Part shown: positions 1-5,263 of the stretch, piece by piece | Position numbering within the stretch: the stretch's first letter is position 1 | Layout of the letters: each line of letters begins with the position of its first letter | Assembly (NCBI GenBank): GCA_021829055.1 | Contig: JAJZCS010000165.1 | Span: 1-5,263, forward strand | Direction of reading: 5' to 3' | Source: Pseudomonadota bacterium | GTDB taxonomy: Bacteria > Pseudomonadota > Alphaproteobacteria > Acetobacterales > Acetobacteraceae | Length of the DNA: 5,263 nt | The notes under the pieces: model-generated | Databases searched by the model: none | The model's input: only the letters and a program-made list of their open reading frames with translations | Told to the model about the DNA's origin: nothing | Position numbers and translations under genes: made by a program

Positions 1-188
1 TGTAGCAATGGACCCCGTCGACGGTTCCTCCCGCTCTGTTCCGCCGCCACCGTTCGGGAATGACCCTCAAGGATCAGCGCCAGGGCCGATAGCCGGCGCA
101 CAACGTGGCCGTCACGTTCCTTCGACACCAGCCGTCGCAAATCCACTGCCGTATAGTCCCGATTGGTAACCGCAATTGCCACAGACAT
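1..188 (-). pseudogene. IS630-family transposase, 5' remnant, probably frameshifted, cut by the left edge
   Basis: Reading leftward from an ATG at 188-186, an open frame of 62 codons runs to the window edge. The translation starts MSVAIAVTNRDYTAVDLRRL, and residues 31-50 (RRLSALALILEGHSRTVAAE) resemble the N-terminal helix-turn-helix region of IS630-type transposases, whose usual wording from memory is RRLLALALVLEG followed by SRxEAAR. The family normally continues with a stretch like GMDRQTLRDWVHRYN. Here the frame instead gives RNRRRGPLL after Gly53, while another frame of the same strand reads DGVHCY at bases 19-2, closely resembling DWVHRY. Only 10 bases separate Gly53 from that motif where about 21 are expected, which fits a small deletion plus frameshift. 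I infer a dead or dying insertion sequence lying divergently to sdhC. Terminal repeats and the catalytic DDE domain would be outside the window, so element boundaries cannot be given. The family call is from pattern memory only. Confidence 0.6.
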
Positions 189-279
189 CACCGCTTCCCA
201 TCAATCCAATCAACGGGAAACAGCGAACACAACTCACCGCGTCAGGGGAAGCCACGGAGAGTCAGAAAATTTGGCGGCC

Positions 280-319
280 GGCATTAGGCATTCATTGACC
301 CTACTCAGCTGGGGCATTA
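280..319 (+). repeat. GGCATT heptad: two tandem copies and one distal copy
   Basis: GGCATTA (280-286) is followed immediately by GGCATTC (287-293), and GGCATTA recurs at 313-319, 33 bases after the first. The copies flank and overlap the only plausible promoter-like hexamer upstream of sdhC. Direct heptads in this position could be a regulator-binding site, but short repeats of this size also occur by chance, and no known regulator motif is recognised. Confidence 0.3.
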
Positions 320-323
320 AGCA
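295..323 (+). promoter_or_regulatory. Possible sdh operon promoter (-35-like TTGACC)
   Basis: TTGACC at 295-300 matches five of six bases of the sigma-70 -35 consensus and lies about 100 bases before the sdhC start. The -10 region is poor: CATTAA (315-320) or TAAGCA (318-323) are the best candidates, at 14 and 17 base spacings, and neither matches TATAAT well. This is the best candidate in the leader, not a confident promoter. Confidence 0.25.
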
Positions 324-386
324 GATGGTGCATTTCCGGCCGGTGGTTCACGCGATTGCCATCGGACGGGCTTTCGGTCGCGGCGC

Positions 387-393
387 AGAGGGG
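387..393 (+). promoter_or_regulatory. Shine-Dalgarno sequence of sdhC
   Basis: AGAGGGG ends 8 bases before the ATG at 402. The alternative in-frame ATG at 426 has no comparable purine-rich sequence before it, so this site favours the 402 start. Confidence 0.6.
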
Positions 394-401
394 CAGTTGT
401 T

Positions 402-833
402 ATGCAGGACGTTCGCGAAACCCTGATGCAGGGGCGTAATTCGGATGGGCGGTCGGTCCGCCGACCACTGTCTCCGCACCTTCAAGTATACAAGCCGCAA
501 ATTTCTTCGGTTTTGTCAATCTTCCACCGGTTTTCTGGCGTTGCACTTACCGGGGGCGCAGTGCTGCTTGCTCTTTGGCTTGCTGCAGCCGCGGACTCGC
601 CGCACACGTTCTTAATCGCTCAACGACTGGTGGACTCATTTCCGGGGCTATCGATACTCTTTGGCTTCACGGTCCTGCTCTTTTATCACTTTTGCAACGG
701 TATCCGGCACCTGTTATGGGATGCGGGTTACGGATTTGATCTGTCAACGATGCACCGTACCGGCTACATCGTGATCGGGGCAACCCTTTGCTTGGCCGCT
801 CTAGTTTGGGCTGTCGGCTTTGCGATTGGTTGA
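402..833 (+). CDS. sdhC: Succinate dehydrogenase cytochrome b556 subunit (SdhC)
   Basis: Large membrane anchor of succinate:quinone oxidoreductase (complex II). With SdhD it holds SdhA/SdhB on the cytoplasmic face of the inner membrane and contributes to heme b and ubiquinone binding. The 143-residue product has the family N-terminal signature RPLSPHLQVYKP (21-32) and then SIFHRFSG (39-46); Ser39 and Arg43 match the quinone-site Ser27 and Arg31 of E. coli SdhC. Three hydrophobic helices lie at about 47-64, 83-106 and 122-142. His96, in YHFCNGIRHLLWD, matches the heme ligand His84 of E. coli. Start 402 is chosen for its Shine-Dalgarno sequence; ATG 426 would give 135 residues and still keep every motif. 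It is the first gene of the operon; sdhD starts 24 bases after its stop. Family and function are secure; the exact start is less so. Confidence 0.95.
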   Translation: MQDVRETLMQGRNSDGRSVRRPLSPHLQVYKPQISSVLSIFHRFSGVALTGGAVLLALWLAAAADSPHTFLIAQRLVDSFPGLSILFGFTVLLFYHFCNGIRHLLWDAGYGFDLSTMHRTGYIVIGATLCLAALVWAVGFAIG

Positions 834-846
834 AGCGTTTACGGAT

Positions 847-852
847 GAAGGG
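847..852 (+). promoter_or_regulatory. Shine-Dalgarno sequence of sdhD
   Basis: GAAGGG ends 5 bases before the ATG at 858. The in-frame GTG at 852 overlaps this sequence and has nothing suitable further upstream, so the site decides for 858. Confidence 0.6.
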
Positions 853-857
853 TGCGG

Positions 858-1253
858 ATGAACGACGTCAATTCGGCACGGAAAATGCGTTCAGCTCTTG
901 GCCAGGTGCGCGGGTACGGCTCCGCAAAATCTGGGCTGCGCCACTGGCGGGCGCAGCGACTCACGGCAATCGCCCTACTGCCGCTGACGTTTTATTTCAT
1001 CATATCTATCCTGGTACTTAAAGGCGCAAATCAGGTTGCAATACGGGCCTATATGCACGAACCTTGGAATGCCGTTCTTTTTCTTGGGCTGGCGGTATGC
1101 CTTTTTTATCATGCACAGCTCGGCTTGGAGGTTGTCATTGAGGACTACATCCACGGTGAAGGGCGCCGGGTTCTGTTGCTGCTCTTGATGCGCGGGAGTG
1201 TCGCCTTCTTCGGTTTGCTTGCTACGCTCTCGATTTTGAAGCTAGCGCTCTGA
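858..1253 (+). CDS. sdhD: Succinate dehydrogenase hydrophobic membrane anchor subunit (SdhD)
   Basis: Small membrane anchor of complex II, partner of SdhC in heme b and ubiquinone binding. The product from ATG 858 has 131 residues. After a polar N-terminus comes the [19 protein letters not shown] block (25-43), which matches the alphaproteobacterial SdhD pattern in which a W-x-x-QR-LTA motif precedes the first helix. Three hydrophobic segments lie at about 37-54, 71-94 and 105-130. His85, in LFYHAQLG, matches heme ligand His71 of E. coli SdhD, and Asp96-Tyr97 matches Asp82-Tyr83, of which the Tyr is a quinone ligand; the His-to-Tyr spacing of 12 residues is the same in both. SdhD is poorly conserved overall, so position between sdhC and sdhA strengthens the call. 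A GTG at 852 would add only two residues. Its stop is 38 bases before the preferred sdhA start. Confidence 0.92.
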   Translation: MNDVNSARKMRSALGQVRGYGSAKSGLRHWRAQRLTAIALLPLTFYFIISILVLKGANQVAIRAYMHEPWNAVLFLGLAVCLFYHAQLGLEVVIEDYIHGEGRRVLLLLLMRGSVAFFGLLATLSILKLAL

Positions 1254-1278
1254 CTGGTTTTGTGCAGGCTGCCACCGT

Positions 1279-1282
1279 AGGA
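1279..1282 (+). promoter_or_regulatory. Shine-Dalgarno sequence of sdhA
   Basis: AGGA lies 9 bases before ATG 1292 but directly abuts ATG 1283, and GTG 1262 has no purine-rich sequence before it. It is a short site, so it supports 1292 only moderately. Confidence 0.4.
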
Positions 1283-1291
1283 ATGGACCGT

Positions 1292-3103
1292 ATGAAAGCA
1301 AGCTCAAGGCTGTCGAACGGTGCGTACACGATTCACGATCATACTTACGACGTTGTAGTAGTTGGGGCAGGTGGGTCGGGACTACGGGCGACGCTGGGTA
1401 TGGGGGCCGCTGGCCTAAAGACGGCGTGTATTACTAAAGTATTTCCAACGAGGAGCCATACAGTCGCCGCCCAAGGCGGTATTGGCGCAGCTTTGGCTAG
1501 CATGGAGCCGGACGATTGGCGGTGGCACATGTATGACACCGTAAAAGGTTCGGATTGGCTTGGTGATCAGGATGCGATTGAGTATATGTGCCGTGAAGCG
1601 ATCCCGGCCGTCTACGAACTTGAACATTTCGGGGTGCCATTCAGTCGCACCGACGATGGCAAGATCTACCAACGGCCATTTGGTGGCCATATGAAAGACT
1701 ACGGCAGAGAGCCGGTTCGTCGGGCCTGTGCGGCAGCAGATCGCACTGGTCATGCCATTCTGCACACCTTGTATCAGCAGAGTCTGAAGCACGACGTCGA
1801 GTTTTTTGTTGAATATTTCTCGACCGACCTGATAATGGACGCCCAAGGTTGTTGCCGTGGCGTCATGGCGTGGTGCCTCGACGATGGTACGTTGCATCGC
1901 TTTCAGGCGCAAATGGTTGTTCTTGCGACCGGTGGTTATGGACGTGCCTTTCTTTCGTGCACCTCGGCGCATATCTGCACGGGTGACGGTGGTGGGATGG
2001 CGTTGCGCGCCGGATTGCCATTACAGGATATGGAGTTTGTGCAATTTCACCCTACGGGCATTTTTCCTGCGGGCTGTCTGATCACCGAGGGTGCCCGTGG
2101 CGAGGGTGGTTACCTAACTAACTGCGAGGGTGAGCGCTTCATGGAGCGTTACGCGCCGACAGCCAAAGACCTTGCGTCGCGCGATATCGTTTCTCGTTCC
2201 ATGACGATTGAGATCATGGAAGGACGCGGTTGTGGACCAAATAAAGACCATATCATGCTGCATCTCGAGCATCTTGATGCCGCGCAAATCCACGAACGTT
2301 TGCCGGGAATCTCCGAGACCGCAAAAATCTTCGCCGGCATTGATGTGACCAAGACAGCGATCCCCGTCTTGCCAACCGTTCATTACAATATGGGTGGTAT
2401 CCCGACGAATCATCATGCAGAGGTCGTGCGTCCTACAAAGGAGGACCCGGCTGCGGTTGTCCCCGGCCTGATGGCCGTTGGCGAAGCGGCATGTGTTTCT
2501 GTGCATGGTGCCAATCGCCTCGGCACCAATTCCTTACTTGATCTCATCGTTTTTGGTCGCGCGGCTGCGCAACGGGCAGCGCAGGTTATCACCGCGGGGG
2601 CTTCTCAGGCCCCGCTGCCGCCCGGCGCTGGGGAGGCCTCCGTGGATCGGTTTGATCGCACGCGTCATGCCTGCGGCGGGACCCCAGTTGCGGTTCTCCG
2701 TGACAAAATGCGCCGTACCATGCAGAATCATGCAGCAGTTTTTCGCAACGCCAAAACACTTCGGGAGGGTGTGGAAAAGATTTCCGAGCTTTGGCATGCT
2801 ATGGACGATATTTATGTGGCAGATCGCAGCCTGATCTGGAACTCCGATCTCATGGAGGCGCTGGAACTGCAGAATCTCATGGGCAATGCCCTTACCACCA
2901 TCGTCTCTGCAGAAGCCCGACATGAAAGCCGCGGCGCTCACGCCCATGATGATTATCCGGACCGAGACGATCAGAATTGGCTGAAACACACATTGGCATG
3001 GTGTTCGTCTTCGGGTCAGGTCGCGGTTGATTATCGCCCGGTGCGGATGCAGACTCTGACGATGGATGTTTCAGTGTTCCCGCCAAAGAAGCGGGTGTAC
3101 TGA
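1292..3103 (+). CDS. sdhA: Succinate dehydrogenase flavoprotein subunit (SdhA)
   Basis: Catalytic subunit of complex II; oxidises succinate to fumarate and passes electrons from FAD to SdhB. The 603-residue product has the usual full length. The Rossmann motif GAGGSG is at 25-30, and His56 in [10 protein letters not shown] matches the covalent FAD attachment residue (E. coli His45). Substrate and catalytic residues map to His253 and Thr265-Glu266 (HPTGI and TEGARGEGG regions), Arg297 (proton shuttle, E. coli Arg286), His364 (HYNMGG) and Arg409 (GANRLG). The end, FPPKKRVY, is the standard C-terminus, so the gene is intact. Three starts are possible: GTG 1262, ATG 1283 and ATG 1292; the last has the best-spaced AGGA. 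Minor oddities are Ser29 where Ala is usual in the Rossmann loop and Thr412 where Ser or Gly is usual in NRLGxNS. It lies 13 bases before sdhB. Fumarate reductase is unlikely given the sdhCD neighbours and the alphaproteobacterial sequence type. Confidence 0.98.
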   Translation: MKASSRLSNGAYTIHDHTYDVVVVGAGGSGLRATLGMGAAGLKTACITKVFPTRSHTVAAQGGIGAALASMEPDDWRWHMYDTVKGSDWLGDQDAIEYMCREAIPAVYELEHFGVPFSRTDDGKIYQRPFGGHMKDYGREPVRRACAAADRTGHAILHTLYQQSLKHDVEFFVEYFSTDLIMDAQGCCRGVMAWCLDDGTLHRFQAQMVVLATGGYGRAFLSCTSAHICTGDGGGMALRAGLPLQDMEFVQFHPTGIFPAGCLITEGARGEGGYLTNCEGERFMERYAPTAKDLASRDIVSRSMTIEIMEGRGCGPNKDHIMLHLEHLDAAQIHERLPGISETAKIFAGIDVTKTAIPVLPTVHYNMGGIPTNHHAEVVRPTKEDPAAVVPGLMAVGEAACVSVHGANRLGTNSLLDLIVFGRAAAQRAAQVITAGASQAPLPPGAGEASVDRFDRTRHACGGTPVAVLRDKMRRTMQNHAAVFRNAKTLREGVEKISELWHAMDDIYVADRSLIWNSDLMEALELQNLMGNALTTIVSAEARHESRGAHAHDDYPDRDDQNWLKHTLAWCSSSGQVAVDYRPVRMQTLTMDVSVFPPKKRVY

Positions 3104-3104
3104 G

Positions 3105-3110
3105 AGGAGG
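3105..3110 (+). promoter_or_regulatory. Shine-Dalgarno sequence of sdhB
   Basis: A full-consensus AGGAGG begins just after the sdhA stop and ends 6 bases before ATG 3117. It is the strongest site of the operon and rules out the upstream in-frame ATG at 3066, which lies inside the sdhA coding region. Confidence 0.85.
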
Positions 3111-3116
3111 CAGGGG

Positions 3117-3899
3117 ATGGTAGAATTCACTCTTCCCAAGAACAGTCGTGTGACCGAGGGTAGGCTTTTAAAAGCGTCGCCTGACGCCAAGCGACTGAAG
3201 GCCTTCAAGATATATCGCTGGAATCCTGACGACGGCGGCAACCCCCGTGTCGACACCTACGAAATAGATCTTGATGCCTGTGGCCCGATGGTTCTGGATG
3301 CGTTGATCAAGATCAAGAATGAAATCGATAGCACGCTAACCTTTCGCCGTTCCTGCCGTGAAGGCATCTGTGGCTCGTGCGCGATGAATATTGACGGCAC
3401 CAATACGCTCGCATGCCTGAAGCCGATCGACGAAATCAAGGGGGCGGTTGCTATCAATCCTTTGCCCCATATGCCTGTTATTAAGGATCTTGTCCCGGAC
3501 TTGACGCAGGCTTACGCGCAATACCACTCAATCGAACCATGGCTGCAGGCCGAAACCCAGGCTCCGCCTGACGCTGAGCGTCGACAAAGCCAAGAAGAGC
3601 GCGCCCAGATTGATGGTCTATGGGAATGCATATTGTGCTTTTGCTGCACGACCTCATGCCCGTCCTATTGGTGGAATGGCGACCGGTATCTGGGCCCCGC
3701 CGTGTTGATGGCAGCGTATCGCTGGATTGCCGATAGCCGCGACGAGAATGCGGGGCACCGGTTGGATGCGCTGCAGGATCCCTTTAAGCTGTATCGTTGC
3801 CATACGATCATGAATTGTGCGGAAACCTGTCCGAAAGGCCTCAATCCGGCAAAGGCGATCGGTAACATCAAGCGCCTGATGGTTGAAAGACAGGAATAA
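3117..3899 (+). CDS. sdhB: Succinate dehydrogenase iron-sulfur subunit (SdhB)
   Basis: Electron-transfer subunit of complex II, linking the SdhA flavin to the quinone site through three iron-sulfur clusters. The 260-residue product is of normal alphaproteobacterial length. The N-terminal plant-type ferredoxin domain has [2Fe-2S] ligands Cys80, Cys85, Cys88 and Cys100 (CREGICGSC). The C-terminal domain has Cys171, Cys174, Cys177 and Cys238 for [4Fe-4S], and Cys181, Cys228 and Cys234 for [3Fe-4S], assigned by matching the E. coli pattern CILCxCC, RCHxIMNC and CPKGLNP. Trp186 and His229 match quinone-site Trp164 and His207 of E. coli SdhB. All ligands are present, so the protein should be functional. 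The start is fixed by an AGGAGG six bases upstream. It is the last recognisable gene of the operon and faces icd tail to tail. Confidence 0.98.
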   Translation: MVEFTLPKNSRVTEGRLLKASPDAKRLKAFKIYRWNPDDGGNPRVDTYEIDLDACGPMVLDALIKIKNEIDSTLTFRRSCREGICGSCAMNIDGTNTLACLKPIDEIKGAVAINPLPHMPVIKDLVPDLTQAYAQYHSIEPWLQAETQAPPDAERRQSQEERAQIDGLWECILCFCCTTSCPSYWWNGDRYLGPAVLMAAYRWIADSRDENAGHRLDALQDPFKLYRCHTIMNCAETCPKGLNPAKAIGNIKRLMVERQE

Positions 3900-4071
3900 T
3901 GTTGGCTGTGCTGTTGCTGAGGGGCGCAACTGAAGCGGTCGATACTCTTCGTGGGAGTTTGATCGGATGCCGTGACGTGCGCGGCGATTTATGAGTCTCG
4001 TCATCATGATTCGATAAAACCTTCAACTGCGGGTGGTCTTCGGTGGCTCGATCCGAGTCTCAGGCTGCCGT
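3900..4071. other. Convergent gap between sdhB and icd
   Basis: These 172 bases separate two converging stop codons. No strong bidirectional terminator is visible. Weak candidates are a GTTGC/GCAAC hairpin (3913-3930) without a following T-run on the + strand. On the - strand, an AAGACC/GGTTTT pairing (4040-4016, one G-T wobble, 13-base loop) places the T-run inside the stem. A 31-codon ATG frame overlaps the sdhB stop (3899-3994) but resembles nothing I know. I see no RNA gene here. Confidence 0.5.
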
Positions 4072-5263
4072 TCATTCCGACATGATTCTTCGGAAGTTCT
4101 CGTCGAGTTTTGCGAGGAAATCCTGGGTCGTAAGCCAAGCTTGGTCCTTGCTAATTAAGGCCGCAAGATCTTTGGTCATGAAGCCCGCTTCGACGGTCGC
4201 TATGCATGCGTGCTCCAAGGTCTCAGCAAATTCGGTCAGCTGCGGTGTATCGTCAAACCGACCTCGATACGCAAGCCCACGAGTCCACGCAAAAATTGAT
4301 GCAATTGGATTTGTCGACGTTGGGTGGCCCTTTTGGTGTTCGCGGTAATGCCGCGTTACCGTTCCGTGAGCAGCCTCACTCTCAATCGTTTTACCATCTG
4401 GGCTCATCAGAACTGACGTCATTAAGCCAAGGCTGCCGAAGCCTTGGGCGACGATGTCACTTTCGACATCGCCATCGTAGTTCTTGCACGCCCAGAGATA
4501 GCCTCCATTCCATTTCAGGGCAGATGCCACCATGTCATCGATCAGCCGATGCTCATAGGTCAAACTGCGTTTGTCGAATTCCTCCTTGAATTCAGCGTCA
4601 AAGATTTCCTGGAAAACATCTTTGAACATGCCGTCGTACGCCTTGAGAATCGTATTTTTAGTGGAGAGGTATACCGGGAAGTTGCGTAGAATGGCGTAGT
4701 TGAAGCTGGCGCGGGCGAATCCCTCAATTGAGGCCTTCGTGTTGTGCATACCGAGCGCCACGCCGGGGCCTTTGAAATCGTGTACATCCAGGACCAGCGG
4801 CTTGCTACCGTCTGCTGGAAGGTATGAAAGCAGCACCTTACCGGCCGCAGGGATTTTTGTTTCCACTGCGCAGTAGATGTCCCCATAGGCATGACGGCCG
4901 ATCACGATCGGTTCGGACCAGTTGGGTACCAAGCGTGGAACGTTCTTGCAGATGATCGGCTCCCGGAAGATTGTTCCGTCGAGAATATTGCGGATTGTAC
5001 CATTCGGGCTCCGCCACATTTGCTTAAGATTGAATTCTTTTACTCTTGCTTCATCAGGCGTGATCGTCGCGCATTTGACGGCGACGCCGTATTTCTTTGT
5101 AGCAAGGGCGGCATCGACAGTGACTTGATCGTTTGTCGCATCGCGGTTTTCGATACCAAGATCGAAATATTTTAGTTCGATGTCGAGATATGGTAGGATG
5201 AATTGGTATTTAATGAACCCCCAAATGACTCGTGTCATTTCATCGCCGTCCACATCGCTTGCC
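4072..5263 (-). CDS. icd: NADP-dependent isocitrate dehydrogenase, eukaryotic IDH1/2-like type, N-terminus beyond right edge
   Basis: Oxidatively decarboxylates isocitrate to 2-oxoglutarate with NADPH formation in the cytoplasm. About 397 codons are visible, starting in-frame with [14 protein letters not shown]; the family reads a hydrophobic strand then LDGDEMTRIIW, so roughly ten residues are missing off the edge, and the GTG at 5253-5251 is an internal Val, not the start. Motifs by base position: SPNGTIRN (5010-4987); IGRHAYGD, with Arg (4896-4894) matching human IDH1 Arg132; Tyr (4875-4873) matching Tyr139; Lys in STKNTILK (4659-4657) matching Lys212; and Asp at 4539-4537, 4470-4468 and 4458-4456 matching Asp252, Asp275 and Asp279. 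HGTVTRHY carries the Arg-His pair (4353-4348) that binds the 2'-phosphate of NADP. This is the dimeric type usual in Alphaproteobacteria, not the E. coli type. The residues around the catalytic Tyr are unusual: IYCAVE where QYRATD is common. It is convergent with sdhB, so separately transcribed; its promoter is outside the window. Confidence 0.97.
   Translation of the reverse strand, partial: ASDVDGDEMTRVIWGFIKYQFILPYLDIELKYFDLGIENRDATNDQVTVDAALATKKYGVAVKCATITPDEARVKEFNLKQMWRSPNGTIRNILDGTIFREPIICKNVPRLVPNWSEPIVIGRHAYGDIYCAVETKIPAAGKVLLSYLPADGSKPLVLDVHDFKGPGVALGMHNTKASIEGFARASFNYAILRNFPVYLSTKNTILKAYDGMFKDVFQEIFDAEFKEEFDKRSLTYEHRLIDDMVASALKWNGGYLWACKNYDGDVESDIVAQGFGSLGLMTSVLMSPDGKTIESEAAHGTVTRHYREHQKGHPTSTNPIASIFAWTRGLAYRGRFDDTPQLTEFAETLEHACIATVEAGFMTKDLAALISKDQAWLTTQDFLAKLDENFRRIMSE

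Larger units (their letters stand above)
189..401. other. Intergenic leader between transposase remnant and sdhC
   Basis: These 213 bases hold no gene I can support. The + strand frames that are open here (starts at 105 and 163) show no family resemblance, and one runs into sdhC in the wrong frame. The stretch should contain the promoter of the sdh operon and probably the end of the insertion element whose transposase starts at 188, but with the other end of the element outside the window I cannot identify its inverted repeat. Visible items are a TTGACC box, repeated GGCATT heptads and the sdhC Shine-Dalgarno sequence, listed separately. Confidence 0.6.

Noticed and set aside
163..426. Open + strand frame of 87 codons upstream of sdhC, and a similar one at 105-287
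   Set aside because: No family resemblance and no good ribosome site; the first overlaps the sdhC start in another frame, and both lie opposite the transposase-like frame.
1415..1972. Long - strand open frame of 185 codons inside sdhA
   Set aside because: It lies wholly opposite the highly conserved sdhA coding sequence and its translation resembles no protein family; a shadow frame.
3899..3994. 31-codon + strand frame whose ATG overlaps the sdhB stop (TAATG), with AGGA just upstream
   Set aside because: The overlap suggests translational coupling, but the AGGA is only 3 bases from the ATG, the peptide matches nothing known and the frame is short enough to arise by chance.
3654..4007. - strand open frame of 117 codons spanning the end of sdhB and the gap
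   Set aside because: Mostly antisense to the conserved Fe-S domain of sdhB, with no recognisable motif.
4046..4060. CTCG-ATC-CGAG hairpin just past the icd stop as an icd terminator
   Set aside because: Only 4 base pairs with a 3-base loop and no T-run on the - strand.
4206..4589. + strand open frame of 127 codons within icd
   Set aside because: Antisense to conserved icd motifs (the NADP-binding and metal-ligand regions); no family resemblance.

Overview
The window carries the catabolic core of an alphaproteobacterium's citric acid cycle. A complete succinate dehydrogenase operon, sdhC-sdhD-sdhA-sdhB, lies on the + strand at about 402-3899. It converges on the 3' part of a eukaryotic-type NADP-dependent isocitrate dehydrogenase gene (icd) on the - strand, 4072 to beyond the right edge. 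Gene order, the SdhC N-terminus (RPLSPHLQVYKP), the SdhA signatures and the dimeric IDH1/2-like Icd all point to Alphaproteobacteria. From memory of the family, the SdhA wording (for example GGHMKDYG followed by [13 protein letters not shown]) is closest to Rhodospirillales/Acetobacteraceae. G+C is only a little over half by spot counts and codon use is relaxed, which is low for that group. No alignment could be run, so the lineage is an inference.

Layout: 1-188 (-) is the 5' end of what looks like a decayed IS630-family transposase with an apparent frameshift near its cut end. 189-401 is non-coding leader that must contain the sdh promoter; it holds a TTGACC box and a tandem GGCATT heptad, both weak evidence. 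402-833 is sdhC and 858-1253 is sdhD, the heme b/ubiquinone membrane anchors. 1292-3103 is sdhA, the flavoprotein. 3117-3899 is sdhB, the iron-sulfur subunit. 3900-4071 is a convergent intergenic gap without a convincing terminator. 4072-5263 (-) is icd, lacking its N-terminus.

The four sdh genes are separated by 24, 38 and 13 bases, each with a recognisable Shine-Dalgarno sequence, so they look like one transcript. SdhA oxidises succinate to fumarate on covalently bound FAD, SdhB passes electrons through three Fe-S clusters, and SdhC/SdhD hold heme b and the quinone site in the membrane. Icd feeds the same cycle upstream by making 2-oxoglutarate and NADPH. All cofactor ligands and catalytic residues I could map are present, so both enzymes should be functional.

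I found no RNA gene, CRISPR array, phage or defence module, and no sign of an undescribed system. This is mostly an ordinary housekeeping region; the points of interest are the transposase remnant next to the sdh promoter region and a few unusual substitutions in otherwise conserved motifs.
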